A model generated the notes under the pieces. That model was not told the origin of the DNA, did not search any database, and was given only the letters and a program-made list of their open reading frames with translations. From Flavobacteriaceae bacterium UBA1682 (lineage in GTDB: Bacteria; Bacteroidota; Bacteroidia; Flavobacteriales; Flavobacteriaceae), in the NCBI GenBank assembly GCA_002320285.1, contig DCKE01000005.1, positions 35,547-92,619 on the forward strand: a stretch of 57,073 nucleotides of DNA, read 5' to 3'. Positions 18,134 to 25,967 of this stretch are shown here, piece after piece. Within the stretch, counting starts at the first letter, position 1. Each line of letters opens with the position of its first letter. Made by a program: the position numbers and the translations under genes.

Positions 18134-18757
18134 TTGAAAACAAATCCATTTTTACTCTTTTTTCTACTACTGAGCATAGCTTGTTTATCACAAACTAAAC
18201 CCGTATTACAAGAAGGTGATTTGATTTTTCAAAACCTCAACTGCGGACCGATGTGCGATGCAATCAATGAGGTGACCATCGGATATAAAGATTTAAAATT
18301 TAACCATATAGGTCTTGTCGTTTTTAAAAACGATGAGATTTATGTGCTTGAAGCCAGTGGAGTAGCGGTAAAAAGCACTCCATTAGATGTGTTTTTAAGT
18401 TATTCCTCACAAACGATGTATTTGGGTAGATTAAAAGAAGAATATCTTCATTTAATACCCGAAGCCATTCAATTTGCTTCGCTACAGATCGGAGTTCCGT
18501 ATGACGATGAATTTCTATACGACAACGGAAAATATTACTGTTCCGAATTGATCTATGACGCTTTTAAATACGCCTACAAAAAACCTTTTTTCAGCCTATA
18601 TCCGATGACATACAAACCCTTGAACTCGGACGAATTCTTTCCAATATGGGTCTCTTACTTTAAGGAATTGAATCAAGACATACCAGAAGGACTACCGGGA
18701 TGTAACCCTGGTGGCCTGTCAACTTCAGATCGAATTCAGATATTAGGTCCTCTATAA
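18134..18757 (+). CDS. YiiX/YebB-like permuted papain-fold cysteine peptidase, exported
   Basis: The sequence has the permuted NlpC/P60-type layout: an N-terminal GDLIFQNL, a His in FNHIGLVVF (about residue 59) and a Cys in KYYCSELIYDAF (about 136). It may cleave amide bonds in peptidoglycan, but substrate is unknown. The frame is open back to 18065 inside truB. A TTG at 18134 gives MKTNPFLLFFLLLSIACLSQ, a clean signal peptide, 7 bases after truB, and is my chosen start. The Cys in SIAC could be a weak lipobox. It is the last gene of the ftsX run. Confidence 0.82.
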   Translation: MKTNPFLLFFLLLSIACLSQTKPVLQEGDLIFQNLNCGPMCDAINEVTIGYKDLKFNHIGLVVFKNDEIYVLEASGVAVKSTPLDVFLSYSSQTMYLGRLKEEYLHLIPEAIQFASLQIGVPYDDEFLYDNGKYYCSELIYDAFKYAYKKPFFSLYPMTYKPLNSDEFFPIWVSYFKELNQDIPEGLPGCNPGGLSTSDRIQILGPL

Positions 18758-18910
18758 ATATAGGAATTTTCGGGATAATTAGCAAAAAATTAGACTAAAA
18801 GAAGCTTATTTATATCCCAACAGCTCCTTTAATTACAGACCCTTTCGTTATTTTTACGCCAATTTTGACGAAAAATGACCTCGACACGGTTAAATTGATT
18901 TTATAAAATG

Positions 18911-18918
18911 TACTTTTG
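18911..18918 (+). promoter_or_regulatory. -7 box for the J-domain/KTSC gene
   Basis: TACTTTTG fits TAnnTTTG and lies 68 bases before the ATG. The rest of the 18758-18986 gap shows no gene or hairpin that I can support. Confidence 0.5.
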
Positions 18919-18986
18919 CCGAAATTATTGTTTTAGGGCTCAATAGATGTTCCTCTTTTAAGAACAATAAAGACCTCATTTTATTT

Positions 18987-19427
18987 ATGAAAAGAATTAT
19001 CAGTCACAGAAATCTATTGGGTGTAGAAAAAAACACCGAATTAAAAGAATTAAAAACGATCTACCGCAATTTTATGAAGGAATTTCATCCTGATAAAATT
19101 CAAGACAATCCGGAAGCTCAATTAGAAGCTGAAGAAAAAAGTAAAAAAATCATTGAAGCCTATCATTTCTTAGTAAGTATTGCTCCGGAAACCGTTGCTA
19201 ATACATTACCTGAGTACACTGAAACTACAACAAAATCAAGTATTCAAGATTTCAATTACGAGCGTTCGGTTTTAACCATCACGTTTACAAATGGAAGCAG
19301 CTACGAATACTTCAGTGTTCCGAGAAACACTTATATAAAATTAGTCAATGCAGATTCTCCTGCACGTTTTGCAAGAAGACATATCTACACCGAGTTTATT
19401 TACAGAAAAACGGGTAACGCAGAATAA
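18987..19427 (+). CDS. J-domain / KTSC-domain fusion protein
   Basis: The 146-residue protein has two parts. Residues 5-60 form a DnaJ-type J domain with the HPD tripeptide intact (FHPDKI), so it could stimulate an Hsp70/DnaK. Residues 85-142 match the KTSC domain: a hydrophobic strand pair with TFTNGSSYEYFSVP, then SPARFARRHI. There is no DnaJ zinc or client-binding region. A strong bidirectional terminator follows. The client is unknown. A KTSC partner fused to a minimal J domain suggests a specialised co-chaperone. Confidence 0.82.
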   Translation: MKRIISHRNLLGVEKNTELKELKTIYRNFMKEFHPDKIQDNPEAQLEAEEKSKKIIEAYHFLVSIAPETVANTLPEYTETTTKSSIQDFNYERSVLTITFTNGSSYEYFSVPRNTYIKLVNADSPARFARRHIYTEFIYRKTGNAE

Positions 19428-19435
19428 ATACAATT

Positions 19436-19477
19436 ATACTGAGATTTTTGAATTCAAAAATCTCAGTATTTTTTTTG
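19436..19477. terminator. Bidirectional terminator, KTSC gene / thioredoxin-like gene
   Basis: The arms ATACTGAGATTTTTGAA and TTCAAAAATCTCAGTAT are perfectly complementary. A T-run follows on the plus strand, and the convergent gene ends at 19481. Confidence 0.9.
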
Positions 19478-19480
19478 CCT

Positions 19481-20095
19481 TTATAAATTTGCAGCTACTG
19501 CAACACTATGCATCATTTCCATCACTTCGTTTTGAATAGCTAGGCCTTTATCTTTCGCGTACCACTTTTGCAGCACCACTATACCTTGTTCATCAAACTG
19601 ACCGAACTCCGCTTTATAATCGACTACTGCTTTTTGAGCACCATCAGGTCTTGGCCCCCAGTCCGCAAGAACCTCCAAAGTATTTTTATCTAAAACGATT
19701 AACTTGGGAATTGCCTTACCTCCATTGGTCAAAAACTCCTCCATCAGCTCATTATTCTGATCTCTAAAAACAACAACCAAATCAATCGCTTTAGAAACCT
19801 CAGCCATTTTATTCAAAACCGGCAAGATTTGAGCCGCATCACCACACCAGCTCTCCGAAATCACCAACCAAATATAGGCTCCTTTTAATTGTTGTAACTT
19901 GGTCTGAACTTGATCCGTAATGACCATTGTTTTGTCCAAACGATTCAAACGAGCTTCATTAAGCTCTGCGTAAGACAGATAGCCTTCCTCTAATTCCAAT
20001 ATTTCAGGATTATTTAATAGGGCATTAGTCACAAAAGATCTATATTGCTTATAGGTATAGCTTTTTTCCAAACTTTGTGTAATGATGTTTTTCAT
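19481..20095 (-). CDS. Thioredoxin-like protein with a single active-site cysteine
   Basis: This 204-residue protein fits the Thioredoxin_9-type family. The active-site region reads SESWCGDAAQILPVL (about residues 80-94), so the second Cys of CxxC is replaced (WCGDA). There is no signal peptide and it is probably cytoplasmic. The cis-Pro region is KAIPKLIVLD. Without the CxxC it cannot cycle as a normal dithiol thioredoxin. Reductase, monothiol or chaperone roles are all possible. It is a single gene, divergent from the patatin gene. Confidence 0.82.
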   Translation of the reverse strand: MKNIITQSLEKSYTYKQYRSFVTNALLNNPEILELEEGYLSYAELNEARLNRLDKTMVITDQVQTKLQQLKGAYIWLVISESWCGDAAQILPVLNKMAEVSKAIDLVVVFRDQNNELMEEFLTNGGKAIPKLIVLDKNTLEVLADWGPRPDGAQKAVVDYKAEFGQFDEQGIVVLQKWYAKDKGLAIQNEVMEMMHSVAVAANL

Positions 20096-20109
20096 TTTAT
20101 AGTAAATTT

Positions 20110-20958
20110 ATGCATTCAAATATAGAACATTTATCCATTCCAAAAGCCAGATTTCAAATGGAAGAACAACAGTTATCTTCAGGATTAGTACTATCAGGGG
20201 GCGGTTATAAAGGCATAGCACATGCTGGTGTATTACAATTTTTAGATGAAGAGGGTATTCGTCCTACTAAAATTGCGGGAACTAGTGCGGGATCCATTGT
20301 TGCAGGACTGTACGCTTTTGGAATTAAACCACCAGAAATTCTCGATTTTTTTAAATCGGTAAACATTTTTAATTGGCATCACTTTACGATAAAAAAAGCA
20401 GGTATCATGGATGCTTATGCCTTTCACAAGTACCTGAATAAAATTTTTAACGACCATATACTCGACGATTTAGAGATACCGCTCTATATCACCGCAACCG
20501 ATATCGTACGCGGAAAATTGAAAATATTTAGTCCGGAAACCAAGATAGCAGATGCCCTATTGGCCTCTAGTGCGTTCCCTGGTGTATTCTCTCCGTTTAA
20601 AATTGAGGATCGACTATATAGCGATGGCGGTATCTTAAACAATTTTCCTTCCAATATACTACAAGGGCGTTGTGATTATATCATCGGGGTCAATGTCTGT
20701 CCTTTACAAGAAATAGAAGAACCCCAGTTAACTTCTATAAAATCAGTCACTGCACGAGCTTACGAGTTAATGACTACTTTGAATAACTATCAAAAAATAC
20801 AGCTTTGCGATTGGATTATTGAACCGAAAGCACTGACAGAATACTCGACTTTTGAGCGGAATCGCAATAGAATGGATCAGATTTATGAGATTGGATACTT
20901 GGCAGCAAAAGAAAGCTTTCAAGAGAAAAAGCATAATTTTAAAAATCTTATTTTATAA
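20110..20958 (+). CDS. Patatin-like phospholipase (RssA-type)
   Basis: This is a serine lipid acyl hydrolase with a Ser-Asp dyad. The oxyanion motif is GGGYKGIAHAGVL, the nucleophile lies in GTSAGS (Ser near residue 59) and the dyad Asp in SDGGILNNFP (near 178). All catalytic elements are present. There is no signal peptide, so it is cytoplasmic, unlike the large patatin/BamA-type fusions. The first ATG is only 14 bases from the divergent gene. A second ATG at 20158 (MEEQQL) would leave room for a promoter and is a reasonable alternative start. Confidence 0.88.
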   Translation: MHSNIEHLSIPKARFQMEEQQLSSGLVLSGGGYKGIAHAGVLQFLDEEGIRPTKIAGTSAGSIVAGLYAFGIKPPEILDFFKSVNIFNWHHFTIKKAGIMDAYAFHKYLNKIFNDHILDDLEIPLYITATDIVRGKLKIFSPETKIADALLASSAFPGVFSPFKIEDRLYSDGGILNNFPSNILQGRCDYIIGVNVCPLQEIEEPQLTSIKSVTARAYELMTTLNNYQKIQLCDWIIEPKALTEYSTFERNRNRMDQIYEIGYLAAKESFQEKKHNFKNLIL

Positions 20959-20980
20959 AAACAGATAATGACTATATTTG
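20951..20980 (+). promoter_or_regulatory. Promoter of pyrH-frr
   Basis: TTTT, 18 bases, TATATTTG: a good Bacteroidota-type promoter. The predicted start near 20987 lies upstream of the pyrH ATG at 21005. It excludes an in-frame ATG at 20978, which falls within the -7 box. Confidence 0.65.
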
Positions 20981-21004
20981 CACAATCTTAAAATCATCCT
21001 TTCA

Positions 21005-21715
21005 ATGAAATACAAAAGAATTCTACTAAAATTAAGTGGAGAAGCCTTAATGGGAGAAAATCAATACGGTATTGATCCAAAGAAGTTAGCAGAATACGCT
21101 GCAGAGATAAAACAAATACACAATAAAGGTATCCAAATCGCCATTGTAATCGGCGGTGGAAACATCTTTAGAGGAGTTGCTGGAGCAAGTGAAGGGATGG
21201 ATCGTGTTCAAGGTGATTATATGGGAATGTTAGCTACAGTAATCAACGGCATGGCTTTACAAGGTGCCCTTGAAGCTGCTGGTATGTTGACTCGTCTTCA
21301 AACCGCTTTAAAAATCGAAGCCGTTGCCGAACCTTATATCAAAAGAAGAGCTGTTCGTCACTTGGAAAAAGGACGTATTGTAATTTTTGGTGCCGGTACT
21401 GGTAATCCTTATTTTACAACGGATACAGCAGCAGTATTAAGAGGTGTTGAAATCAATGCAGATGTTATTTTAAAAGGAACAAGAGTAGACGGTGTATATA
21501 CGGCAGATCCGGAAAAAGATCCTACGGCAGTAAAATACGAAACCATCACTTTTGACGATGTCTTGAGAATGGGATTAAATGTTATGGATTCGACTGCTTT
21601 TACATTAAGCCAAGAAAATCATTTACCAATAGTGGTATTTGATATGAATAAAAAAGATAATTTACTTAAAGTTTGCGAAGGAGAAACTATAGGTACCACA
21701 GTAAATATTAATTGA
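21005..21715 (+). CDS. pyrH: Uridylate kinase
   Basis: PyrH phosphorylates UMP to UDP in pyrimidine nucleotide synthesis. The 236-residue protein shows the amino-acid-kinase fold: KYKRILLKLSGEALMG at the start, the glycine loop VIGGGNIFRG, and GTGNPYFTTDTAA near residue 135. The ATG at 21005 places the conserved LLKLSGEAL at the expected N-terminal position. It is followed 14 bases later by frr, the usual pairing. Confidence 0.97.
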   Translation: MKYKRILLKLSGEALMGENQYGIDPKKLAEYAAEIKQIHNKGIQIAIVIGGGNIFRGVAGASEGMDRVQGDYMGMLATVINGMALQGALEAAGMLTRLQTALKIEAVAEPYIKRRAVRHLEKGRIVIFGAGTGNPYFTTDTAAVLRGVEINADVILKGTRVDGVYTADPEKDPTAVKYETITFDDVLRMGLNVMDSTAFTLSQENHLPIVVFDMNKKDNLLKVCEGETIGTTVNIN

Positions 21716-21729
21716 TAGAATAAAAAGTT

Positions 21730-22293
21730 ATGACTGAAGAGATAAACTTTATTATTGCCAGTACTAAGGAGTCTATGGAGGGTACTATTGCCCACTTAGA
21801 GAAAGAACTTTTAAATATCCGTGCTGGAAAAGCAACTCCACAAATGTTAGGAGGTGTTTTCGTAGACTATTATGGCTCTCCAACCCCATTGTCACAGGTG
21901 GCCAATATTAATGTACCCGATGCACGTACCCTTGCGGTTACCCCTTGGGAAAAAAGCATGCTTCAACCCATAGAAAAAGCAATAATGATCGCCAATTTAG
22001 GATTAAACCCTATGAACAATGGCGAAAACATCATTATCAATATCCCTGCTTTAACAGAAGAACGCAGAAGAGACTTGGCAAAACAATCCAAAACAGAAGC
22101 CGAAGATGCCAAAATCGGTATTCGCAACGCTCGTAAAGATGCCAATACAGAAATTAAAAAATTAGAAAAAGAAGGTACTTCTGAAGATATCTGTAAAGTT
22201 GCGGAAGAAAGTATCCAAAAGATTACTGATTCCTATATCAAAAAAATCGATGAAATCTTCGCTGTTAAAGAAGCTGAAATCATGAAAGTATAA
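21730..22293 (+). CDS. frr: Ribosome recycling factor
   Basis: RRF splits post-termination ribosomes together with EF-G. The 187-residue protein has the family layout: an N-terminal helix, LLNIRAGKATPQML near 30, the domain II hinge with PWEKSMLQPIEKAI, and a long Lys/Glu-rich C-terminal helix with KIDEIFAVKEAEIM. It is co-transcribed with pyrH and ends at a strong hairpin terminator. Confidence 0.97.
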   Translation: MTEEINFIIASTKESMEGTIAHLEKELLNIRAGKATPQMLGGVFVDYYGSPTPLSQVANINVPDARTLAVTPWEKSMLQPIEKAIMIANLGLNPMNNGENIIINIPALTEERRRDLAKQSKTEAEDAKIGIRNARKDANTEIKKLEKEGTSEDICKVAEESIQKITDSYIKKIDEIFAVKEAEIMKV

Positions 22294-22297
22294 GGTC

Positions 22298-22328
22298 AAA
22301 AAAAATCCGCTACACAGCGGATTTTTTG
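22298..22328. terminator. Terminator between frr and the SMR gene
   Basis: AAAAAATCCGCT and AGCGGATTTTTT pair around a short ACAC loop. It can act for both convergent genes. Confidence 0.9.
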
Positions 22329-22352
22329 TTTTCTATAAGTTTGTATAACGGC

Positions 22353-22679
22353 TTAATTCGACACAAATTTTAAACCTATAATCGAGGCTATAAGTGTTGT
22401 AATAAAAAATACCCTCCAAAAATCAGCCGGTTCTTTAAAAATAAAAATCCCAACGATCACTGTTCCAACTGCTCCTATTCCCGTCCATACCGCATAAGCC
22501 GTTCCTATAGGTAAAGTCTGAGTAGCTTTATACAACAAAAACATACTAATTGTCAAACAAACGAAAAAACCACACATCCACAATGCGGATACCGTGCCTG
22601 TGGTTTCCTTGGCTTTCCCTAAACAAGATGCAAAACCCACTTCAAAAAGACCTCCAATAACCAATAAAATCCAATTCAT
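22353..22679 (-). CDS. gdx: SMR-family transporter of the SugE/Gdx type (guanidinium exporter-like)
   Basis: This 108-residue protein has four transmembrane helices. The N-terminal MNWILLVIGGLFEVGFA carries the conserved membrane Glu (residue 14), and GTAYAVWTGIGAVGT is close to the Gdx/SugE signature rather than EmrE. Gdx proteins exchange guanidinium for protons as antiparallel dimers. The frame extends upstream, but the ATG at 22679 matches the family start. I see no recognisable guanidine riboswitch upstream; transport of quaternary amines is the alternative. Confidence 0.87.
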   Translation of the reverse strand: MNWILLVIGGLFEVGFASCLGKAKETTGTVSALWMCGFFVCLTISMFLLYKATQTLPIGTAYAVWTGIGAVGTVIVGIFIFKEPADFWRVFFITTLIASIIGLKFVSN

Positions 22680-22871
22680 CTTTTTTTTGCAAATATACTT
22701 CAGTGAAAACAAAGTTCATACACTTCCTAAAATAAGGCCGCTGCCTTTCTCATTTATGCCAATAAACAAGCTACTCCCCAAAACCATTACGCAAATACAA
22801 ATATTGTTGCTGTTTTTATTTTAATTGTTAATAAAATTTAACATATTTGTTGCTATATACAAAACCCAGCT

Positions 22872-24122
22872 ATGAAACAACTCTACATCCTATTAATCCT
22901 TTTAAGTTCTATAACTGCAACTGCCCAAACAACTAAAAAGGTCTTTTTTATCGGCAATAGCTATACAGACACACACAACATCCCTCAACTGGTTGAATCC
23001 ATAGCCAAGTCAGCGGGCGATCAGCTATCCTATACGAGTCACGCGCCGGGTGGCGCTACACTTCAACAGCACAACAACAATCAAAACGTTAACAACACCA
23101 TCGCCCAAGGCAACTGGGACTATGTCGTTTTACAAGAGCAAAGCCAGCTTCCCGCATTTCCCGATCCCGATGTAATCAATCAAGTATATCCGTATGCCGC
23201 TGCTTTAAGCAAAAAGATAAAACAAGCCAATCCGTGTACTCAGATAACATTCTACATGACCTGGGGTAGAAAAAATGGCGACCAAGCCAACTGTGCTTTT
23301 TGGAAACCGCTGTGCACTTATATCGGCATGGACGATCTACTGCAACAAAGATATATGACTATGGCTACTACAAACCAAGGTATCGTTGCACCCGTAGCTG
23401 CTGTTTGGCGTTATCTGATTACCAATAATCCAGAAATCGACCTTTATTCAGCAGACGAATCTCATCCATCCGTAGAAGGTGCTATGGCGGCAGCTTACAC
23501 TTTTTATACGGTGTTTTTCGAAAAAGCTTCGACAAATTCTACTTTTACCAATAACCTACCATCTTCGACAATCAACAAGATTAAAAATGCCGTCGATAAA
23601 ATCGTTTTTAACAATCTGGCCAAATGGAAGATTTACGATTATAACCCAGTCTCTAACTTTGACTATACGTTAACCAATAACGAAGTTACTTTCAAAAACC
23701 TCTCAATAAATTCTGAAGATTACCTCTGGAACTTTGGCGACGGGAACACTTCAAATTCCACCAACCCGACGCACACCTACAACAATACGGGTACTTTCAC
23801 AGTACAACTAAGTGCTGCGAAATGTTCGAAAACAGTGCTCTTTGAAAAAACAATTCAGATCAAAACTTTATCTACGGAAAATTTTATCACTAAAACAGCT
23901 TTTCTTTTTCCCAATCCTGCTACTGATCAAATGGAATACACCACAACGCAAAGCGTACAAAACATAGAGATTATCGATTTCAACGGAAAGATCATCGCTC
24001 CAAAATTCACTTCAAATCAAAACAAATACCTAATAGATCTCAGTGCTCTAGCAAGCGGCAGCTATTATTTGCGAGTACAATATAGTCATGGAAACTATTC
24101 ATATCCCTTTATCAAGTTGTAA
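22872..24122 (+). CDS. Secreted SGNH-type hydrolase with PKD domain and T9SS sorting signal
   Basis: A signal peptide (residues 1-18, ending TATAQ) is followed by an SGNH/DUF4886-like domain. Its GNSYTD block I is at about 28-33, and a DESHPS block (Asp/His pair) near residue 197 completes a Ser-Asp-His set. A PKD domain spans about 255-325 (LWNFGDGNTSNSTNPTHTY). The last 80 residues start at FLFPNPATDQ and end with SYYLRV..FIKL, a type A T9SS sorting domain. It is therefore exported through the outer membrane. Substrate is unknown; an esterase acting on carbohydrate is plausible. It is a lone gene. Confidence 0.85.
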   Translation: MKQLYILLILLSSITATAQTTKKVFFIGNSYTDTHNIPQLVESIAKSAGDQLSYTSHAPGGATLQQHNNNQNVNNTIAQGNWDYVVLQEQSQLPAFPDPDVINQVYPYAAALSKKIKQANPCTQITFYMTWGRKNGDQANCAFWKPLCTYIGMDDLLQQRYMTMATTNQGIVAPVAAVWRYLITNNPEIDLYSADESHPSVEGAMAAAYTFYTVFFEKASTNSTFTNNLPSSTINKIKNAVDKIVFNNLAKWKIYDYNPVSNFDYTLTNNEVTFKNLSINSEDYLWNFGDGNTSNSTNPTHTYNNTGTFTVQLSAAKCSKTVLFEKTIQIKTLSTENFITKTAFLFPNPATDQMEYTTTQSVQNIEIIDFNGKIIAPKFTSNQNKYLIDLSALASGSYYLRVQYSHGNYSYPFIKL

Positions 24123-24340
24123 GTCACAAACCGAATCAAACAATCTAACAAACCGCTTTAATATCTTACCACACAACAAAACAATTTGAAAATCAATATT
24201 AACAACAACTGTTCAACAACTGCAATGTTCAACAAGCAGCAAGGGGCTGGACTACGGAATTCAAAACGTCGCAACCAATATCAAAAAAAAACCAGCAAAG
24301 GGTTTTCCCTAGATTTTCAAAAAACTACTTAATTTTTTAG

Positions 24341-24348
24341 TACCTTTG
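24341..24348 (+). promoter_or_regulatory. -7 box for asnS
   Basis: TACCTTTG fits TAnnTTTG, 60 bases before the asnS ATG. The remainder of the gene-free stretch 24123-24408 shows only a short GTTCAACAA direct repeat and no RNA gene. Confidence 0.5.
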
Positions 24349-24408
24349 CGGGTATTTTACAGAGAGATAATCCTGATTAATTTCGTATTTTAAATATAAA
24401 AGTCGACG

Positions 24409-25842
24409 ATGAAACACACTAAAGTTATTGACCTACTCAGCAGCACTACTACCCTGCACGAAGTCAAAGCAAAAGGATGGGTGAGAACCTTTAGAAACAA
24501 CCAATTTCTTGCTTTAAACGATGGATCAACCATTCACAACATTCAATGTGTTGTGGATTTTGAAAAATTCCCTGCCGAATTATTAAAGAGAATTAATACG
24601 GGAGCAGCGGTTTCCTTAACGGGAACACTCGTTGAGAGTAAAGGATCTGGCCAAAACGTAGAAATTCAAGTTAATGAATTGGTGATATTAGGAGATTCTG
24701 ATCCGGAAAAATACCCTATACAACCGAAAAAACACTCTTTAGAGTTTTTACGTGAAAACGCGCACTTAAGAATACGCACCAATGTTTTTGGAGCGATTAT
24801 GAGAGTTCGTAGTACATTGTCATTTGCCGTACATAAATATTTTCAAGACAATGGATTTTTCTATTTCAATGCACCGATTGTTACGGGATCAGATGCGGAG
24901 GGAGCGGGAGAAATGCTGCATGTAACTTCATTGCCTTTTGACAATATCCCTAAAAATGAGGATGGGTCTATTAATTTTAGCGAAGATTTTTTCGGTAAAG
25001 CAACTAACCTGACCGTTTCCGGACAACTAGAAGCAGAAACCTATGCTATGGCTTTAGGCCAAGTGTATACTTTCGGACCAACATTCCGTGCGGAAAATTC
25101 TCATACTTCCCGCCATTTGGCAGAATTCTGGATGATTGAGCCTGAAGTAGCTTTTATCAACTTAGATGAAAACATGGATTTGGCTGAAGATTTTATCAAA
25201 TACATCATCAAATACACTTTGGAAAAATGTGCCGATGATTTAAAATTCTTAGATCAAAGATTGACCGATGAAGAGAAAAACAAACCGCAGGCTGAACGCA
25301 GCGAAATGTCTTTACTTCAGAAATTGAACTTTATATTGGAAAACAACTTCAAAAGAGTTAGTTATACAGAAGCCATCGATATTTTACGCAACAGTAAACC
25401 CAATAAAAATAAAAAATTCAAATACCTCATTGATGAATGGGGAGCTGATTTACAAAGTGAGCATGAGCGCTTTTTAGTTGAAAAACACTTTAAATGCCCT
25501 GTAATCTTATTTGATTATCCAGCAGACATCAAAGCCTTTTATATGCGCATGAACGAGGACGGTAAAACGGTTCGCGCCATGGACATCCTTTTCCCAGGAA
25601 TTGGTGAAATCGTCGGAGGATCACAGCGAGAAGAACGCTACGACAAGCTCGTGGAAAGAATGCAAAAAATGGGAATCGATGAAAAAGAATTATGGTGGTA
25701 TTTAGACACGCGTAAATACGGTTCGGCACCACATAGTGGTTTTGGATTGGGATTTGAAAGAATGGTCTTATTTGTAACCGGAATGACCAACATACGCGAT
25801 GTGATTCCATTCCCTAGAACACCGCAAAACGCAGAATTCTAG
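24409..25842 (+). CDS. asnS: Asparaginyl-tRNA synthetase
   Basis: This class IIb synthetase charges tRNA-Asn. The N-terminal OB-fold anticodon domain covers about residues 15-105. Motif 2 is FRAENSHTSRHLAEFWMIEPE near residue 225, and motif 3 is GLGFERMVLFVTGMTNIRDVIPFPR near the C-terminus. The FRAENSHTSRH sequence and the overall architecture favour AsnRS over AspRS. The length of 477 residues is normal. It ends at an unusual long inverted repeat. Confidence 0.96.
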   Translation: MKHTKVIDLLSSTTTLHEVKAKGWVRTFRNNQFLALNDGSTIHNIQCVVDFEKFPAELLKRINTGAAVSLTGTLVESKGSGQNVEIQVNELVILGDSDPEKYPIQPKKHSLEFLRENAHLRIRTNVFGAIMRVRSTLSFAVHKYFQDNGFFYFNAPIVTGSDAEGAGEMLHVTSLPFDNIPKNEDGSINFSEDFFGKATNLTVSGQLEAETYAMALGQVYTFGPTFRAENSHTSRHLAEFWMIEPEVAFINLDENMDLAEDFIKYIIKYTLEKCADDLKFLDQRLTDEEKNKPQAERSEMSLLQKLNFILENNFKRVSYTEAIDILRNSKPNKNKKFKYLIDEWGADLQSEHERFLVEKHFKCPVILFDYPADIKAFYMRMNEDGKTVRAMDILFPGIGEIVGGSQREERYDKLVERMQKMGIDEKELWWYLDTRKYGSAPHSGFGLGFERMVLFVTGMTNIRDVIPFPRTPQNAEF

Positions 25843-25859
25843 TACGCATTCCTTTTGTT

Positions 25860-25929
25860 AAAAAGTTTACTTTATACACATATTTTATTAATTTTGGTGA
25901 AATAAGTTTTTGTATAAAGTAAACTTTTT
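25860..25929 (+). terminator. 19-bp perfect inverted repeat after asnS, possible terminator
   Basis: The arm at 25860-25878 (AAAAAGTTTACTTTATACA) is the exact reverse complement of 25911-25929. The arms are separated by 32 AT-rich bases and followed by T's. It can fold into a terminator, but the arm length and loop size are unusual; a small mobile-element footprint is the alternative. Confidence 0.6.
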
Positions 25930-25967
25930 TTTATTCCATAAAATCTTATTATTTCTTATCTTAGTCT

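Noticed and set aside
22680..22871. Guanidine riboswitch before the SMR gene
   Set aside because: I could not recognise the paired ACGR-type loops of the known guanidine aptamers.
24123..24408. tRNA or small RNA gene before asnS
   Set aside because: No cloverleaf arms, T-loop sequence or terminator seen; only a promoter box and a short direct repeat.
25529..25810. 93-residue minus-strand frame
   Set aside because: Antisense to the asnS motif 3 region; no plausible protein features.
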